A stretch of DNA of 64,000 bases from Prevotella sp. GTDB lineage: Bacteria > Bacteroidota > Bacteroidia > Bacteroidales > Bacteroidaceae. The DNA lies in assembly GCA_017538105.1 (NCBI GenBank), contig JAFYJN010000032.1:1-64000 (forward strand), given 5' to 3'. Under the pieces are notes generated by a model. It had not been told where the DNA came from, did not search any database, and was given only the letters and a program-made list of their open reading frames with translations. The position numbers were made by a program, and so were the translations under genes. How positions within the stretch are numbered: position 1 is the first letter of the stretch; each line of letters starts with the position of its first letter. This document shows, piece after piece, positions 46,030 to 57,187 of this stretch.

Positions 46030-46470
46030 ATGTCTAAAATCCATATACTGAATAGCGAGTTCAGCGAGCGGCAACCCCTCCAGTTCGCGCCGGGCATCAA
46101 GGCGGGATTCCCCTCGCCCGCTGATGACTACCGGCACGATACGCTCGACTTCAACCGCGACTTCATACGTCATCCCGAAGCGACGTTCTACGGACGCGTG
46201 GACGGCGACTCGATGATTGAGGCGGGCATCAGCGACGGTGATATCGCCGTCATCGACCGTTCCCTCGAACCGCATCACGGCGATATCGTGGTGGCCTTCG
46301 TCAACGAGGAGTTTACCATCAAACAACTCGACCTCAGCCATAAGGAAGAGGGGTATGTCCTGCTCCGCCCCGCCAACCGACGTTACCAACCCATCCATAT
46401 CGATGCCGGCGACGACTTCGAGGTGTGGGGCGTGGTGGTGTGGACCATCAAAAACTGGCGTAAGCCATAA
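46030..46470 (+). CDS. umuD: UmuD-like S24 autoprotease
   Basis: A 146-residue UmuD homologue. The catalytic pair is Ser61 in DGDSMIEAG and Lys98 in FTIKQLD, matching Ser60/Lys97 of E. coli UmuD. The self-cleavage site is Ala25-Gly26 in KAGFPSPADDY, next to the same GFPSPA motif as in E. coli. RecA-stimulated cleavage would give UmuD', the partner of UmuC in DNA polymerase V. umuC starts 4 bases after its stop. Confidence 0.95.
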   Translation: MSKIHILNSEFSERQPLQFAPGIKAGFPSPADDYRHDTLDFNRDFIRHPEATFYGRVDGDSMIEAGISDGDIAVIDRSLEPHHGDIVVAFVNEEFTIKQLDLSHKEEGYVLLRPANRRYQPIHIDAGDDFEVWGVVVWTIKNWRKP

Positions 46471-46474
46471 AACC

Positions 46475-47764
46475 ATGTACGGCATCGTAGACTGCGACAA
46501 CTGTTATGTATCCTGCGAGAGGGTGTTCCGGCCCGACCTCAATGGGAAACCCGTGGTGGTGCTCAGCAACAACGACGGGTGCGTGGTGGCGCGTTCCAAC
46601 GAAGCCAAACAGATAGGTGTGAAAGAAGGAACGCCCTACTACCAGTTGGCACAGCTCTTCCCCAACCAGAAATTTGCCGTGTTCTCATCGAACTATGAAC
46701 TGTATGGTGAACTGACGGGGCGCGTGGTGGACATCATCCGGAAGGAGGTTCCCGCCTATTTCCGCTATTCCATCGACGAGTGCTTCATCTACCTCGACGG
46801 CATGGAACACCTCAATCTGAAGGCATGGGGCGAACAGCTGCACCGCACCATACGCCGCTCGGTGGGTGTGCCCGTGAGCATCGGATTGGCACCAACGAAG
46901 ACACTGGCGAAGATGGCGAGCTACTTCGCCAAGCACTACCCCGGCTACCGCCACTGCTGTCTCATCGACACGCCGGAGAAACGCAACAAAGCCCTACGCC
47001 TTTTTCCTATCGGCAAGGTGTGGGGCATCGGTCGCCGCTATGCGGCACGTCTCGAAGCGATGGGCATCAAGACGGCCTACGACTTCGCCCATCACCATGG
47101 CGACTGGGTGCGGGCCACATTCAACAACATCGTCATCTACCGCACCTGGGCAGAACTGAACGGTGAGGACTGTGTGCCCAACGAACAACTGACGAAGAAA
47201 AAGAGCATCTGCACGAGCAGGAGTTTCAACGGCATGGTCGATGACATCGAGACGCTGCGCACCCATGTGGCAAACTATGCCGCGCGATGTGCCGAGAAAC
47301 TGCGCCGACAGGAAACATCAGCATCCATCGTGAGCGTGTTCATCCACACCAACCCGTTCCGCGAAGACCTGCCACAGTATTACAATTTCCATGAGACACG
47401 GCTGTTGACACCCTCCAATGCCACCAGCGTCATCGTTGAGGCGGCACACAAAGCCCTACAACAGATATACCGGCCCCATTACCGTTACAAAAAGGCGGGA
47501 GTCATCGTCATGGACATCGGCAGCAATGTGCAGACGAACTTCCTCGACTTCGATGCCGACCGTTTCCAGAAACTCAAGCAACTGGATGCCGTCGTCGACC
47601 GCATCAACAAGATACACGGTACCGAGACCATCGTGCTCGGCGCACAACAATACACCCGCCAAGGTGGCAAGGGCAAGGCGGAGGTGTTCGCCAATGCCAT
47701 CAAGCACGACTTTCGAAGTCCCAACCCCACCACCCGATGGAGTGATATTATTCGGCTGAAATAA
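46475..47764 (+). CDS. umuC: Y-family DNA polymerase V catalytic subunit UmuC
   Basis: A 429-residue Y-family polymerase for error-prone bypass of lesions. It starts at MYGIVDCDNCYVSCERVF; a longer open frame overlaps umuD and is not used. Catalytic acids are Asp in IVDCDNCYVS and the SIDECFIYLDG palm motif. PVVVLSNNDGCVVARSNEAK is the fingers signature. The little-finger domain and a DUF4113-like C-terminus (KKAGVIVMDIGSN, RQGGKGKAEVFANAI, SPNPTTRWSDI) are present. It forms an operon with umuD. A REP-like palindrome begins one base after its stop codon. Confidence 0.96.
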   Translation: MYGIVDCDNCYVSCERVFRPDLNGKPVVVLSNNDGCVVARSNEAKQIGVKEGTPYYQLAQLFPNQKFAVFSSNYELYGELTGRVVDIIRKEVPAYFRYSIDECFIYLDGMEHLNLKAWGEQLHRTIRRSVGVPVSIGLAPTKTLAKMASYFAKHYPGYRHCCLIDTPEKRNKALRLFPIGKVWGIGRRYAARLEAMGIKTAYDFAHHHGDWVRATFNNIVIYRTWAELNGEDCVPNEQLTKKKSICTSRSFNGMVDDIETLRTHVANYAARCAEKLRRQETSASIVSVFIHTNPFREDLPQYYNFHETRLLTPSNATSVIVEAAHKALQQIYRPHYRYKKAGVIVMDIGSNVQTNFLDFDADRFQKLKQLDAVVDRINKIHGTETIVLGAQQYTRQGGKGKAEVFANAIKHDFRSPNPTTRWSDIIRLK

Positions 47765-47765
47765 T

Positions 47766-47793
47766 ACCCACCCCGACCCTCCCAAAGGGAGGG
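47766..47793 (+). repeat. REP-like palindrome right after umuC
   Basis: ACCCACCCCGACCCTCCC followed by AAAGGGAGGG, one base after the stop codon. Confidence 0.9.
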
Positions 47794-47825
47794 AGTACTG
47801 AGGGGGTGAGGGGTGAGAGGTAAGC

Positions 47826-47853
47826 ACCCACCCCGGCCCTCCCAAAGGGAGGG
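47826..47853 (+). repeat. REP-like palindrome, second copy after umuC
   Basis: ACCCACCCCGGCCCTCCC followed by AAAGGGAGGG. The 351-base spacer 47765-48115 is made entirely of repeat modules: two palindromes, a ggggcaag module, an AACTCC tract, a 68-base dispersed repeat and a TCGCGAAGCGA palindrome near 48040. Confidence 0.9.
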
Positions 47854-47950
47854 AGTAGGAAGGGGCAGGGGGCAAGGGGCAAGAAATATGCCAGCAGGGT
47901 AATGGCTTAACTCCTTTAACTTCTTAACTCCTTAACTTCTCTAATCAGGG

Positions 47951-48018
47951 GCAAGGAGCAAGTGGTCATTCGCGGACTATTGTCTACACTTCTAAACTCC
48001 TACACTCCTGAACTCCTT
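47951..48018 (+). repeat. 68-bp dispersed repeat, copy 1
   Basis: Begins GCAAGGAGCAAGTGGTCATT and ends TGAACTCCTT. It is identical to 63591-63658 at all but three positions, 15.6 kb away. Both copies precede a plus-strand gene. Confidence 0.9.
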
Positions 48019-48115
48019 AATTATATTCAACATTCAAAAAATCGCGAAGCGAATTAACTTCCATTTTAACTCCATCTTTAACTCCCTATAATAAAAACAT
48101 AAAAACATCACCATC

Positions 48116-48421
48116 ATGAAAAAAACAATTATCATTGCCGTGACATTGGTCATTGCCTGCATCACTTTCCAGGCATGCGGAAAGAAAGTATCTGTCGATA
48201 AACTGAAGGCCCAAATCAAGGAAGCCATGCTCGAAGAGGCGCGTGACGAGGGCAGCACGCTCGTCATTACTGAGATAACACTCAACGAAGACGGCAAAGG
48301 CAACTACAAAGGTGTTGCCACCGGCACGAAAAACGACAGTGTGAAAGTAACCTATAACGTCTCTGCGGATGACATCGGTGACGAATTCGACGTCGACTGG
48401 GACTTAGCGGAAGACGATTAA
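48116..48421 (+). CDS. small lipoprotein, unknown function
   Basis: A 101-residue protein with a lipobox signal (LVIACITFQAC, Cys about 21). The mature part has a helical segment (KLKAQIKEAMLEEARDEGS) and beta strands (LVITEITLNEDGKGNYKGVATG), ending in a strongly acidic tail (DVDWDLAEDD). It resembles small DUF4878-like envelope proteins, but I cannot assign it. A bidirectional terminator separates it from the convergent VWA gene. Confidence 0.75.
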   Translation: MKKTIIIAVTLVIACITFQACGKKVSVDKLKAQIKEAMLEEARDEGSTLVITEITLNEDGKGNYKGVATGTKNDSVKVTYNVSADDIGDEFDVDWDLAEDD

Positions 48422-48437
48422 TATTGTCTGCAAATAG

Positions 48438-48471
48438 TACCGCCCACCATCAGTATTGAAGGTGGGCGGTA
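48438..48471. terminator. bidirectional terminator between lipoprotein and VWA genes
   Basis: An 11-bp perfect stem (TACCGCCCACC and GGTGGGCGGTA) with a 12-base loop; the flanking T runs are weak. Confidence 0.65.
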
Positions 48472-48490
48472 ATTGATGTTGAAGCTACCA

Positions 48491-49147
48491 TCACGCGTTG
48501 GCAGTCTCTTCCTCGTTTTCGTCATTTCCATCTAAGAAGAAATCGCCGACAGGCATGCTCATATTATTATTTATACAATGATAGAAGCGCTTACGAGCCT
48601 TGAGTTCGCGGCTGAACATGGCTTTGGTTCCTTCCACGTCTTGGGCGAAACACATATGGTCGCCGATGCTCATCGAATGGGCCATGCCCTCCACATCGAG
48701 GTTATCGGTGCCGATGAGCGTGAAGGTCCACTTCTGTTCTTTCAGCTTGTCGATGAGATTCTTCACCATCTTCAACGTCCACTCCCGAGAGCAGTTCTCC
48801 ATGCCATCGGTGATGATGGTCACCAGCACATTATCGCCTTGCCCCACCTGCGCGTTGAGTTTCGACACCGTCTTTCCGATGGCATCATAGAGCGGTGTGG
48901 CGGCACAGGGGTTATAGGCCTTCCAGTTCAAGTCATGGGTGTTACGAGCCAAGGCATCATCATAGTGCCATTTCATGTGTCCACTGTCGAAAGTCACCAA
49001 GGTGACGTGCTGCTCGGTATCGGGATACTTCTCCTGCATGGAACGTACGGTAGAAAGCGTCTCGTTCATTCCCGAAAACGCCTGCTTGCGGATGACAGAC
49101 ATGGAACCACTCTCGTCAACGATAATCAAATTGAATACTCTTTTCAT
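48491..49147 (-). CDS. VWA domain protein
   Basis: A 218-residue cytoplasmic von Willebrand factor A protein. The MIDAS motif is complete: DESGS at residues 11-15, Thr in AATPLYDAIG, and Asp in ITDGMENCS. The first strand RVFNLIIVDESGSM starts right at the N-terminus. Free-standing VWA proteins of this kind act as metal-dependent adaptors in bacterial stress systems, often with ATPases or macro-domain proteins. It is divergent from the sigma/macro-like gene; a shared role is possible but unproven. Confidence 0.88.
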   Translation of the reverse strand: MKRVFNLIIVDESGSMSVIRKQAFSGMNETLSTVRSMQEKYPDTEQHVTLVTFDSGHMKWHYDDALARNTHDLNWKAYNPCAATPLYDAIGKTVSKLNAQVGQGDNVLVTIITDGMENCSREWTLKMVKNLIDKLKEQKWTFTLIGTDNLDVEGMAHSMSIGDHMCFAQDVEGTKAMFSRELKARKRFYHCINNNMSMPVGDFFLDGNDENEEETANA

Positions 49148-49247
49148 TTTTCCTGATGTTTTAAGTGAATACTATTGTTTTTGAATTGCTCTTTATTTCT
49201 TTAAAGACTATTTCAGGAAAAAATAAAGGTATGGTGATATTTTTTTG

Positions 49248-49255
49248 TAAATTTG
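49248..49255 (+). promoter_or_regulatory. -7 box for the sigma/macro-like gene
   Basis: TAAATTTG matches TAnnTTTG, 29 bases before the start codon at 49285. No TTTG is found at -33. Confidence 0.5.
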
Positions 49256-49284
49256 CCGTGAAAAATACTAAACCCCAACAAATC

Positions 49285-50376
49285 ATGTTAAGCGACAGTA
49301 TCATCATCGAAGGTTTTCGCCGTGGAGACGCATGGTTCTTCCGGAATTATTTCTATGAATACTGCCAGACTGCCTATCATATCTTCGACAAGCGATATGA
49401 ACTCAGCAAGAAAGAGAACCTCGACTTCATGTCGCTGGCGCATCAATATGCCATCTACCTGATGGAACACGACTGGAAACCATTGGAAGACCGTTCGCCC
49501 AACGTGTCACTCCGTACATGGATGATTAACGGTTTCCGCTATATCGTGCTCGATGCGCTGAAATGGTACAAGCGTGAATACGGCACGCTGACCTTCGAAG
49601 ATTATCTCAAATCGTTCGACACCAGCCAGGACCTGCGTCTGAACTTCAACAAGCTCGTCCTCGACATCTGCGATGCCGCCAAACTCGACCGCATCTCACG
49701 AACCATTCTGGTGATGTTGCTGGTGGAAGGCTACAAGAGCAAGGACGTTGCCGCAAAGATTGGCATCACGCCCTCAGCCGTGTCGCAACGTTTCCAGACA
49801 CTGAAAGACAAATATATCATCCCCTATTTCAAAAAGTATTTCGACATGGATTTCGACACGCAGGAGGTGATGGAGATAGAGGTAATGGACAACAAGACTA
49901 TCTGCCCTACTTTCCCTGCCAGTATATCCTACGACGAAAGGAAATCAGACTTGCGTGTCATTCATCATATCGACATCCTAAGAAAAACAAAATATATATC
50001 TATGGAAAAGAAACGCACCACACCGGAATTTATACAAACGTTGGCACCGGGCGAGATTTTCGTTTTCGGCAGCAACCTCAGAGGTATGCACGGAGGAGGA
50101 GCCGCCTATGCCGCCTATCGTAAGTTTGGCGCCATCATGGGACAGGGCGTGGGCTTGCAGGGACAGAGCTACGCCATCCCCACCATGCAGGGCGGCGTGG
50201 AGACCATCAAGCCCTACGTGGACGAATTCATCGAGTTTGCGAAGGAGCACCCGCAACTCACCTTCCTGGTGACTCGGATAGGTTGTGGCATTGCGGGCTT
50301 TAGCGACAGCGAGATTTCACCGCTCTTCGCCAAAGCCCACGAAATAGAGAATATCATATTGCCTGAGGGGTGGTGA
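49285..50376 (+). CDS. sigma-70-like regulator fused to a macro-like C-terminal domain
   Basis: A 363-residue open frame joining two apparently unrelated proteins. Residues 1 to about 200 resemble a sigma-70 factor: an N-terminal region-2-like helix set (RGDAWFFRNYFYEYCQ, RTWMINGFRYIVLDALKWYKREYG) and region-4 helix-turn-helix (ILVMLLVEGYKSKDVAAKIGITPSAVSQRF). After a loose linker, Met240 (50002) begins MEKKRTTPEFIQTL and a domain with EIFVFGSNLRGMHGGGAA, LQGQSYAIPT, FLVTRIGCGIAG and ILPEGW, a pattern of uncharacterised macro/nucleotide-binding-like proteins. Met240 and the A+T-rich linker suggest two former genes now read as one, or two proteins from one frame. I start at 49285 because the upstream extension covers the promoter box. 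Confidence 0.75.
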   Translation: MLSDSIIIEGFRRGDAWFFRNYFYEYCQTAYHIFDKRYELSKKENLDFMSLAHQYAIYLMEHDWKPLEDRSPNVSLRTWMINGFRYIVLDALKWYKREYGTLTFEDYLKSFDTSQDLRLNFNKLVLDICDAAKLDRISRTILVMLLVEGYKSKDVAAKIGITPSAVSQRFQTLKDKYIIPYFKKYFDMDFDTQEVMEIEVMDNKTICPTFPASISYDERKSDLRVIHHIDILRKTKYISMEKKRTTPEFIQTLAPGEIFVFGSNLRGMHGGGAAYAAYRKFGAIMGQGVGLQGQSYAIPTMQGGVETIKPYVDEFIEFAKEHPQLTFLVTRIGCGIAGFSDSEISPLFAKAHEIENIILPEGW

Positions 50377-50390
50377 CCACCCCTTCAGGC
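50361..50390. terminator. terminator overlapping a stop codon
   Basis: GCCTGAGGGGTGG pairs with CCACCCCTTCAGGC (one bulge). The stem contains the end of the sigma/macro-like frame, whose TGA is at 50374-50376, and lies just past the convergent GH2 stop. Confidence 0.7.
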
Positions 50391-50391
50391 G

Positions 50392-53646
<3,255 letters not shown>

Positions 53647-53704
53647 TTAAGAAGTTAAGCCATTACCCCGCTGGCATTTCTCTTGCCCCCTGCCCCTTCT
53701 TACC

Positions 53705-53732
53705 CCCTCCCTTGGGGAGGGTTGGGGTGGGT
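53705..53732 (-). repeat. REP-like palindrome after the esterase gene
   Basis: CCCTCCCTTGGGGAGGG then TTGGGGTGGGT. On the minus strand ACCCACC faces the esterase stop codon 13 bases away. Confidence 0.85.
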
Positions 53733-53745
53733 ATTAGATGGGTGC

Positions 53746-54567
53746 TCAAAACGATTCTAGCCAGGATTTCAGGTTCATGATCATCTCAAGATGGTATTTG
53801 AAGCTGAGGCGGCTGCCCCAGCCATGACCGCCGGTAGGATAGACATGTATGGATGCCGGCACATCATGACGATACAGTTCCATGTAGTAGTTGGCACCAT
53901 TGGCGGGCAGCACCACATCATCGTCGTCGCTCAGGGCTATCCACGCCCGTGGTGTCATGCGTGTCACCTGCTGGTCGTTGCTGAAATCTTTTTCCTGCTT
54001 CTTCGCCTTTCCCGTACCCAAGAGATTGTCGTGCGACCCCTGGTGGGTGATACCCGGCATCATGGTGATGACGGGATAGAACAGTATCTGGAAATTGGGT
54101 TTGGCGTCTCCTGTGGCATGAGTGGCTATGGTCGAGGCGAGGTGACCGCCCGCCGAAAAGCCCATGATACCCACCTGCTCAGGGTCGATATGCCATTCGT
54201 AGGCATGGTTTCGCACATATCTGATGGCCTCTTCGGCATCGCTGATGGGCACCTTGTAATTTCCATGCGGCATACGGTATTTCAATACCACAGCCGTAAT
54301 ACCCATATTGTTGAAGAACGCCGCCCAGTCGTGTCCCTCATGATCCATGGCGAGATGGCTGTAGCCACCGCCCGGACAGATGACGATGGTTCGTCCTGTG
54401 ACGAGTCGTGACTCCGGCAGATAGACAAACACCTTGGCAGTATCAGAAGGATCGCCGTTCTTGTTGGGTGCTTTGTTGGGCCAAAGCGGCTCCTCATACG
54501 TTTGTTGGGCCATGGCCATGGTAGCACATAAGGCTAACGCACAGGTGTAGAAAAAGCGTCTTTTCAT
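53746..54567 (-). CDS. exported alpha/beta-hydrolase (acetyl-esterase-like)
   Basis: A 273-residue esterase with a signal peptide (MKRRFFYTCALALCATMAMAQ). The oxyanion segment is VICPGGGYSHL, the nucleophile elbow is GFSAGGH (Ser in GxSxG), the acid is in SDDDDVVLPAN and the His is in PTGGHGW. The HGG-like PGGGY and the size agree with the BD-FAE/acetyl xylan esterase group that removes acetyl or feruloyl groups from polysaccharides. It lies upstream of the GH2 gene on the same strand, separated by repeat modules. Confidence 0.9.
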   Translation of the reverse strand: MKRRFFYTCALALCATMAMAQQTYEEPLWPNKAPNKNGDPSDTAKVFVYLPESRLVTGRTIVICPGGGYSHLAMDHEGHDWAAFFNNMGITAVVLKYRMPHGNYKVPISDAEEAIRYVRNHAYEWHIDPEQVGIMGFSAGGHLASTIATHATGDAKPNFQILFYPVITMMPGITHQGSHDNLLGTGKAKKQEKDFSNDQQVTRMTPRAWIALSDDDDVVLPANGANYYMELYRHDVPASIHVYPTGGHGWGSRLSFKYHLEMIMNLKSWLESF

Positions 54568-54688
54568 TTGCGTTTGACAGATAAAAAGTAAAAATCAGAA
54601 TGTTTCTTTGCAAAGGTAATGATTTTTTCGTAATATTGCAGGACAATTGAGAAATTAAATGAAGGGTAAAAAAGTAAAAGAGTAAAAT

Positions 54689-54716
54689 ACCCACCCCAGC
54701 CCTCCCAAAGGGAGGG
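54689..54716 (+). repeat. REP-like palindrome between divergent genes
   Basis: ACCCACCCCAGCCCTCCC then AAAGGGAGGG. This copy does not follow a stop codon: it lies between the divergent esterase and SGNH genes, oriented with the downstream plus-strand gene and followed by the ggggcaag and AACTCC modules. Confidence 0.85.
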
Positions 54717-54841
54717 GGAGAGAAGAGGGGGCAGGGGGCAAGGAGCATGGAGCAAGAGAGATGCCAGTGGGGTAATGGCTTAACTCCTTAACTTCTTAGC
54801 TTCTTAACTCCTTAACCTCCTAACTTAAAAACTTAAAAAGC

Positions 54842-56272
54842 ATGGATAAACGATTTTTAATCATTGCCGTTCTTATGAGCATGGCATTTGGCACACAGGC
54901 CAAGGTACGACTGCCGCATCTTATCGGCAACGACATGGTGTTGCAGCAGAACACGGAAGCGCGCCTCTGGGGATGGGCGAAGGCAGGCAAAAGAGTGAAG
55001 GTCACCCCCTCGTGGGATAACAATACCGTCTCTGCCACCACCGACAAAGATGGTCGTTGGCTGGTGAAGGTGAAGACACCCGCCGCCAGTTTCACCCCTT
55101 ACAGCATCACCTTCGACGATGGTGACAAACTGACCATCACGGGTGTGATGACCGGCGAGGTGTGGGTATGTGCCGGACAAAGCAATATGGAGATGCCCGT
55201 GAAAGGTTTCGGCAACTGTCCCGTGGAGGGATACAACCTGGCCGTGGCCGATGCCGTGAACTCCCATGGCGTGCATTATGTGAAGATTCCCAGCGTGATG
55301 TCGATGACGCCGCTCGACGATGCCGACTGCGAATGGAAGGTCTGTGACCCATCGACCGTCGGCGAGGCCTCCGCCACCGGCTATTTCTTCGCCCGTCTGG
55401 TGAGCCGCACGCTGAACATCCCCGTGGGACTGGTCATGGCCAACAAGGGAGGAACACGTGTGGAGAGCTGGCTCACCCGTGAAAACCTGCAACGATATAC
55501 CCAAGAGACACTCGACTCGATGGAGATGGTGCGCCGCTTCCCGTGGGACTACCACCGTCCGCTGCTCTGGGGCAACGGCACCTTCAACCCCATCCTGAAC
55601 TATACAGTCAAAGGCATCCTCTTCTACCAAGGCTGCTCAAATGTGGGCGACCCCGGCAACCAGTATTCCGACCGTCTGGCACTGCTCGTCCGCCAGTGGC
55701 GCGAACAGTTTGGACTGGGCGACATTCCTTTCTACTTCGTACAGATAGCCCCCTATTACTATGACGACGACGTGAACGGCATCAGCGGAGCCCTGCTGCG
55801 CGAACAACAGTTCCGTGCAGCACAGATCATCCCCAACAGCGACATCGTATGTACCAACGACCTGTGCTATCCCTGGGAGACACAGCAGATACACCCCTGC
55901 CAGAAACAGCCCGTGGGCGAACGTCTGGCATTCATCGCCCTGAACAAGACCTACGGCATGAAGAGCATCATGTGCGACAGTCCGTCGTTCAAGGAGATGA
56001 CCATCAAGGGTGATACCTGCTTCGTGCGCCTGAAAGACGACTACGACGGTATCAGCCGCTATGAGGACATCCAGGGCTTCGAGGTGGCCGGTGCCGACCG
56101 TGTGTTCCACAAGGCCAACGCCTACTACTATTGGACGAAAGGCATCATCATCACCTGTCCCGAGGTGAAGGAACCCGTAGCCGTGCGCTACTGCTTCCGC
56201 AATTTCCAACTGGGCAACGTGGCCAACCAAGCATTGCTGCCCCTGTTCCCCTTCAGGACGGATCAGTGGTGA
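54842..56272 (+). CDS. exported SGNH-type sialate/xylan O-acetylesterase
   Basis: A 476-residue exported enzyme (signal peptide MDKRFLIIAVLMSMAFGTQA). The nucleophile block is VWVCAGQSNMEMPV (Ser in GQSNM), block II is MANKGGTRVESWL, block III is LFYQGCSNVG and a C-terminal Asp/His block is near QQIHPCQKQPVGERLA. A jelly-roll insert follows in the C-terminal part. The DUF303/SASA family removes O-acetyl groups from sialic acid or xylan. In this locus it would clear acetyl groups so that the glycosidases can act. Confidence 0.92.
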   Translation: MDKRFLIIAVLMSMAFGTQAKVRLPHLIGNDMVLQQNTEARLWGWAKAGKRVKVTPSWDNNTVSATTDKDGRWLVKVKTPAASFTPYSITFDDGDKLTITGVMTGEVWVCAGQSNMEMPVKGFGNCPVEGYNLAVADAVNSHGVHYVKIPSVMSMTPLDDADCEWKVCDPSTVGEASATGYFFARLVSRTLNIPVGLVMANKGGTRVESWLTRENLQRYTQETLDSMEMVRRFPWDYHRPLLWGNGTFNPILNYTVKGILFYQGCSNVGDPGNQYSDRLALLVRQWREQFGLGDIPFYFVQIAPYYYDDDVNGISGALLREQQFRAAQIIPNSDIVCTNDLCYPWETQQIHPCQKQPVGERLAFIALNKTYGMKSIMCDSPSFKEMTIKGDTCFVRLKDDYDGISRYEDIQGFEVAGADRVFHKANAYYYWTKGIIITCPEVKEPVAVRYCFRNFQLGNVANQALLPLFPFRTDQW

Positions 56273-56274
56273 GC

Positions 56275-56302
56275 ACCCACCCCGACCCTCCCAAAGGGAG
56301 GG
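56275..56302 (+). repeat. REP-like palindrome after the SGNH gene
   Basis: ACCCACCCCGACCCTCCC then AAAGGGAGGG, 2 bases after the stop codon. Confidence 0.9.
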
Positions 56303-56383
56303 AGTGAAGAAGGAGTCAGGGGGCAAGGAGCAAGAGAATACCCTAAAAATGTTTCATTGATAATTTGTAATCGCTTCAGCGAC

Positions 56384-56440
56384 AATTCAACATTCAACAC
56401 TCATCACTCAACACTCATCATTCAACACTCAACATTCAAA
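56384..56440 (+). repeat. CACTCA-rich leader before the NUDIX gene
   Basis: ATTCAACATTCAACACTCAT-type units run almost to the start codon. The preceding 56333-56390 module (AGAGAATACCCTAAAAAT..., TCGCTTCAGCGA) recurs at 60143-60196. Confidence 0.8.
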
Positions 56441-56445
56441 ACTCT

Positions 56446-56982
56446 ATGATGCATCCATTAGATAAATTCGCGCACTGTCCGTTTTGCGGCAGTGCGCGTT
56501 TCCTGACACAGGATGAAAAGAGCAAGCGTTGTGCCGACTGCGGACACGAGTATTACCTCAATCCCTCGTCGGCCAATGCCGCTTTCGTGGTCAACGGAAA
56601 AGGAGAGATGCTCGCCATCCGTCGAAAGAAAGAGCCACAGGCGGGCATGCTCGACCTTCCGGGCGGCTTTGCCGATATCGGCGAGACAGCAGAAGAGGGT
56701 GTCGCCCGCGAGGTGAAAGAAGAGACGGGGCTGACGGTGAAAAAAGTGGAATACCTGTTCAGTTTTCCCAACACCTATGTCTACTCCGGCATGACCATAC
56801 CCACCCTCGACCTGTTCTTTCTTTGCCGTGTGGACGATTTTTCCACACTTCACGCCGCCGATGATGCCGATGCCACATTCTGGCTGCTACCCGATGAGGT
56901 GGAACCCGAAGCCTTCGCCTTCGAATCTATCAGAAACGGCGTGCGCACTTTCTTAAAAAATCTAAAAAAAACGCCTATATAA
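56446..56982 (+). CDS. NUDIX hydrolase with N-terminal zinc ribbon
   Basis: A 178-residue protein. The zinc ribbon is CPFCGSARFLTQDEKSKRC plus ADCG (two CxxC pairs, residues about 13-34). The NUDIX box is GGFADIGETAEEGVAREVKE followed by ETGL, a full GX5EX7REUXEEXGU match. The zinc ribbon with NUDIX recalls NADH pyrophosphatase NudC, but the NudC SQPWPFPxS marker is absent and the protein is shorter. It probably hydrolyses a nucleotide derivative in the cytoplasm. The start may be 56446 or 56449. Confidence 0.9.
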   Translation: MMHPLDKFAHCPFCGSARFLTQDEKSKRCADCGHEYYLNPSSANAAFVVNGKGEMLAIRRKKEPQAGMLDLPGGFADIGETAEEGVAREVKEETGLTVKKVEYLFSFPNTYVYSGMTIPTLDLFFLCRVDDFSTLHAADDADATFWLLPDEVEPEAFAFESIRNGVRTFLKNLKKTPI

Positions 56983-57005
56983 TAAGGTGATAAAAAAGTT
57001 ATGCT

Positions 57006-57013
57006 TACTTTTG
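57006..57013 (+). promoter_or_regulatory. -7 box for topA
   Basis: TACTTTTG matches TAnnTTTG. It lies 174 bases before the topA start, with CACTAAACAC-type repeats in between. No -33 TTTG at the right distance. Confidence 0.45.
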
Positions 57014-57187
57014 CGCCCCAAAGTTATAAAAGTTGAGGGTTTAGGGTTGAGGGATTAGTGTTCTAACAGTATAGGGACGTGCTTGTCTCGCCCCGTTAAA
57101 AGAAAAAGAGAATGGCGAAAAGTGAAAAATCTCCACACGCCTGAACACTAAACACTTTACCCTAAACATTCCAAAAAAAGAAAGCAT

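Noticed and set aside
46217..46474. Upstream extension of the umuC frame overlapping umuD
   Set aside because: The extension is a Ser/Pro-rich out-of-frame reading of umuD; the true start MYGIVDCDNC is at 46475, 4 bases after the umuD stop.
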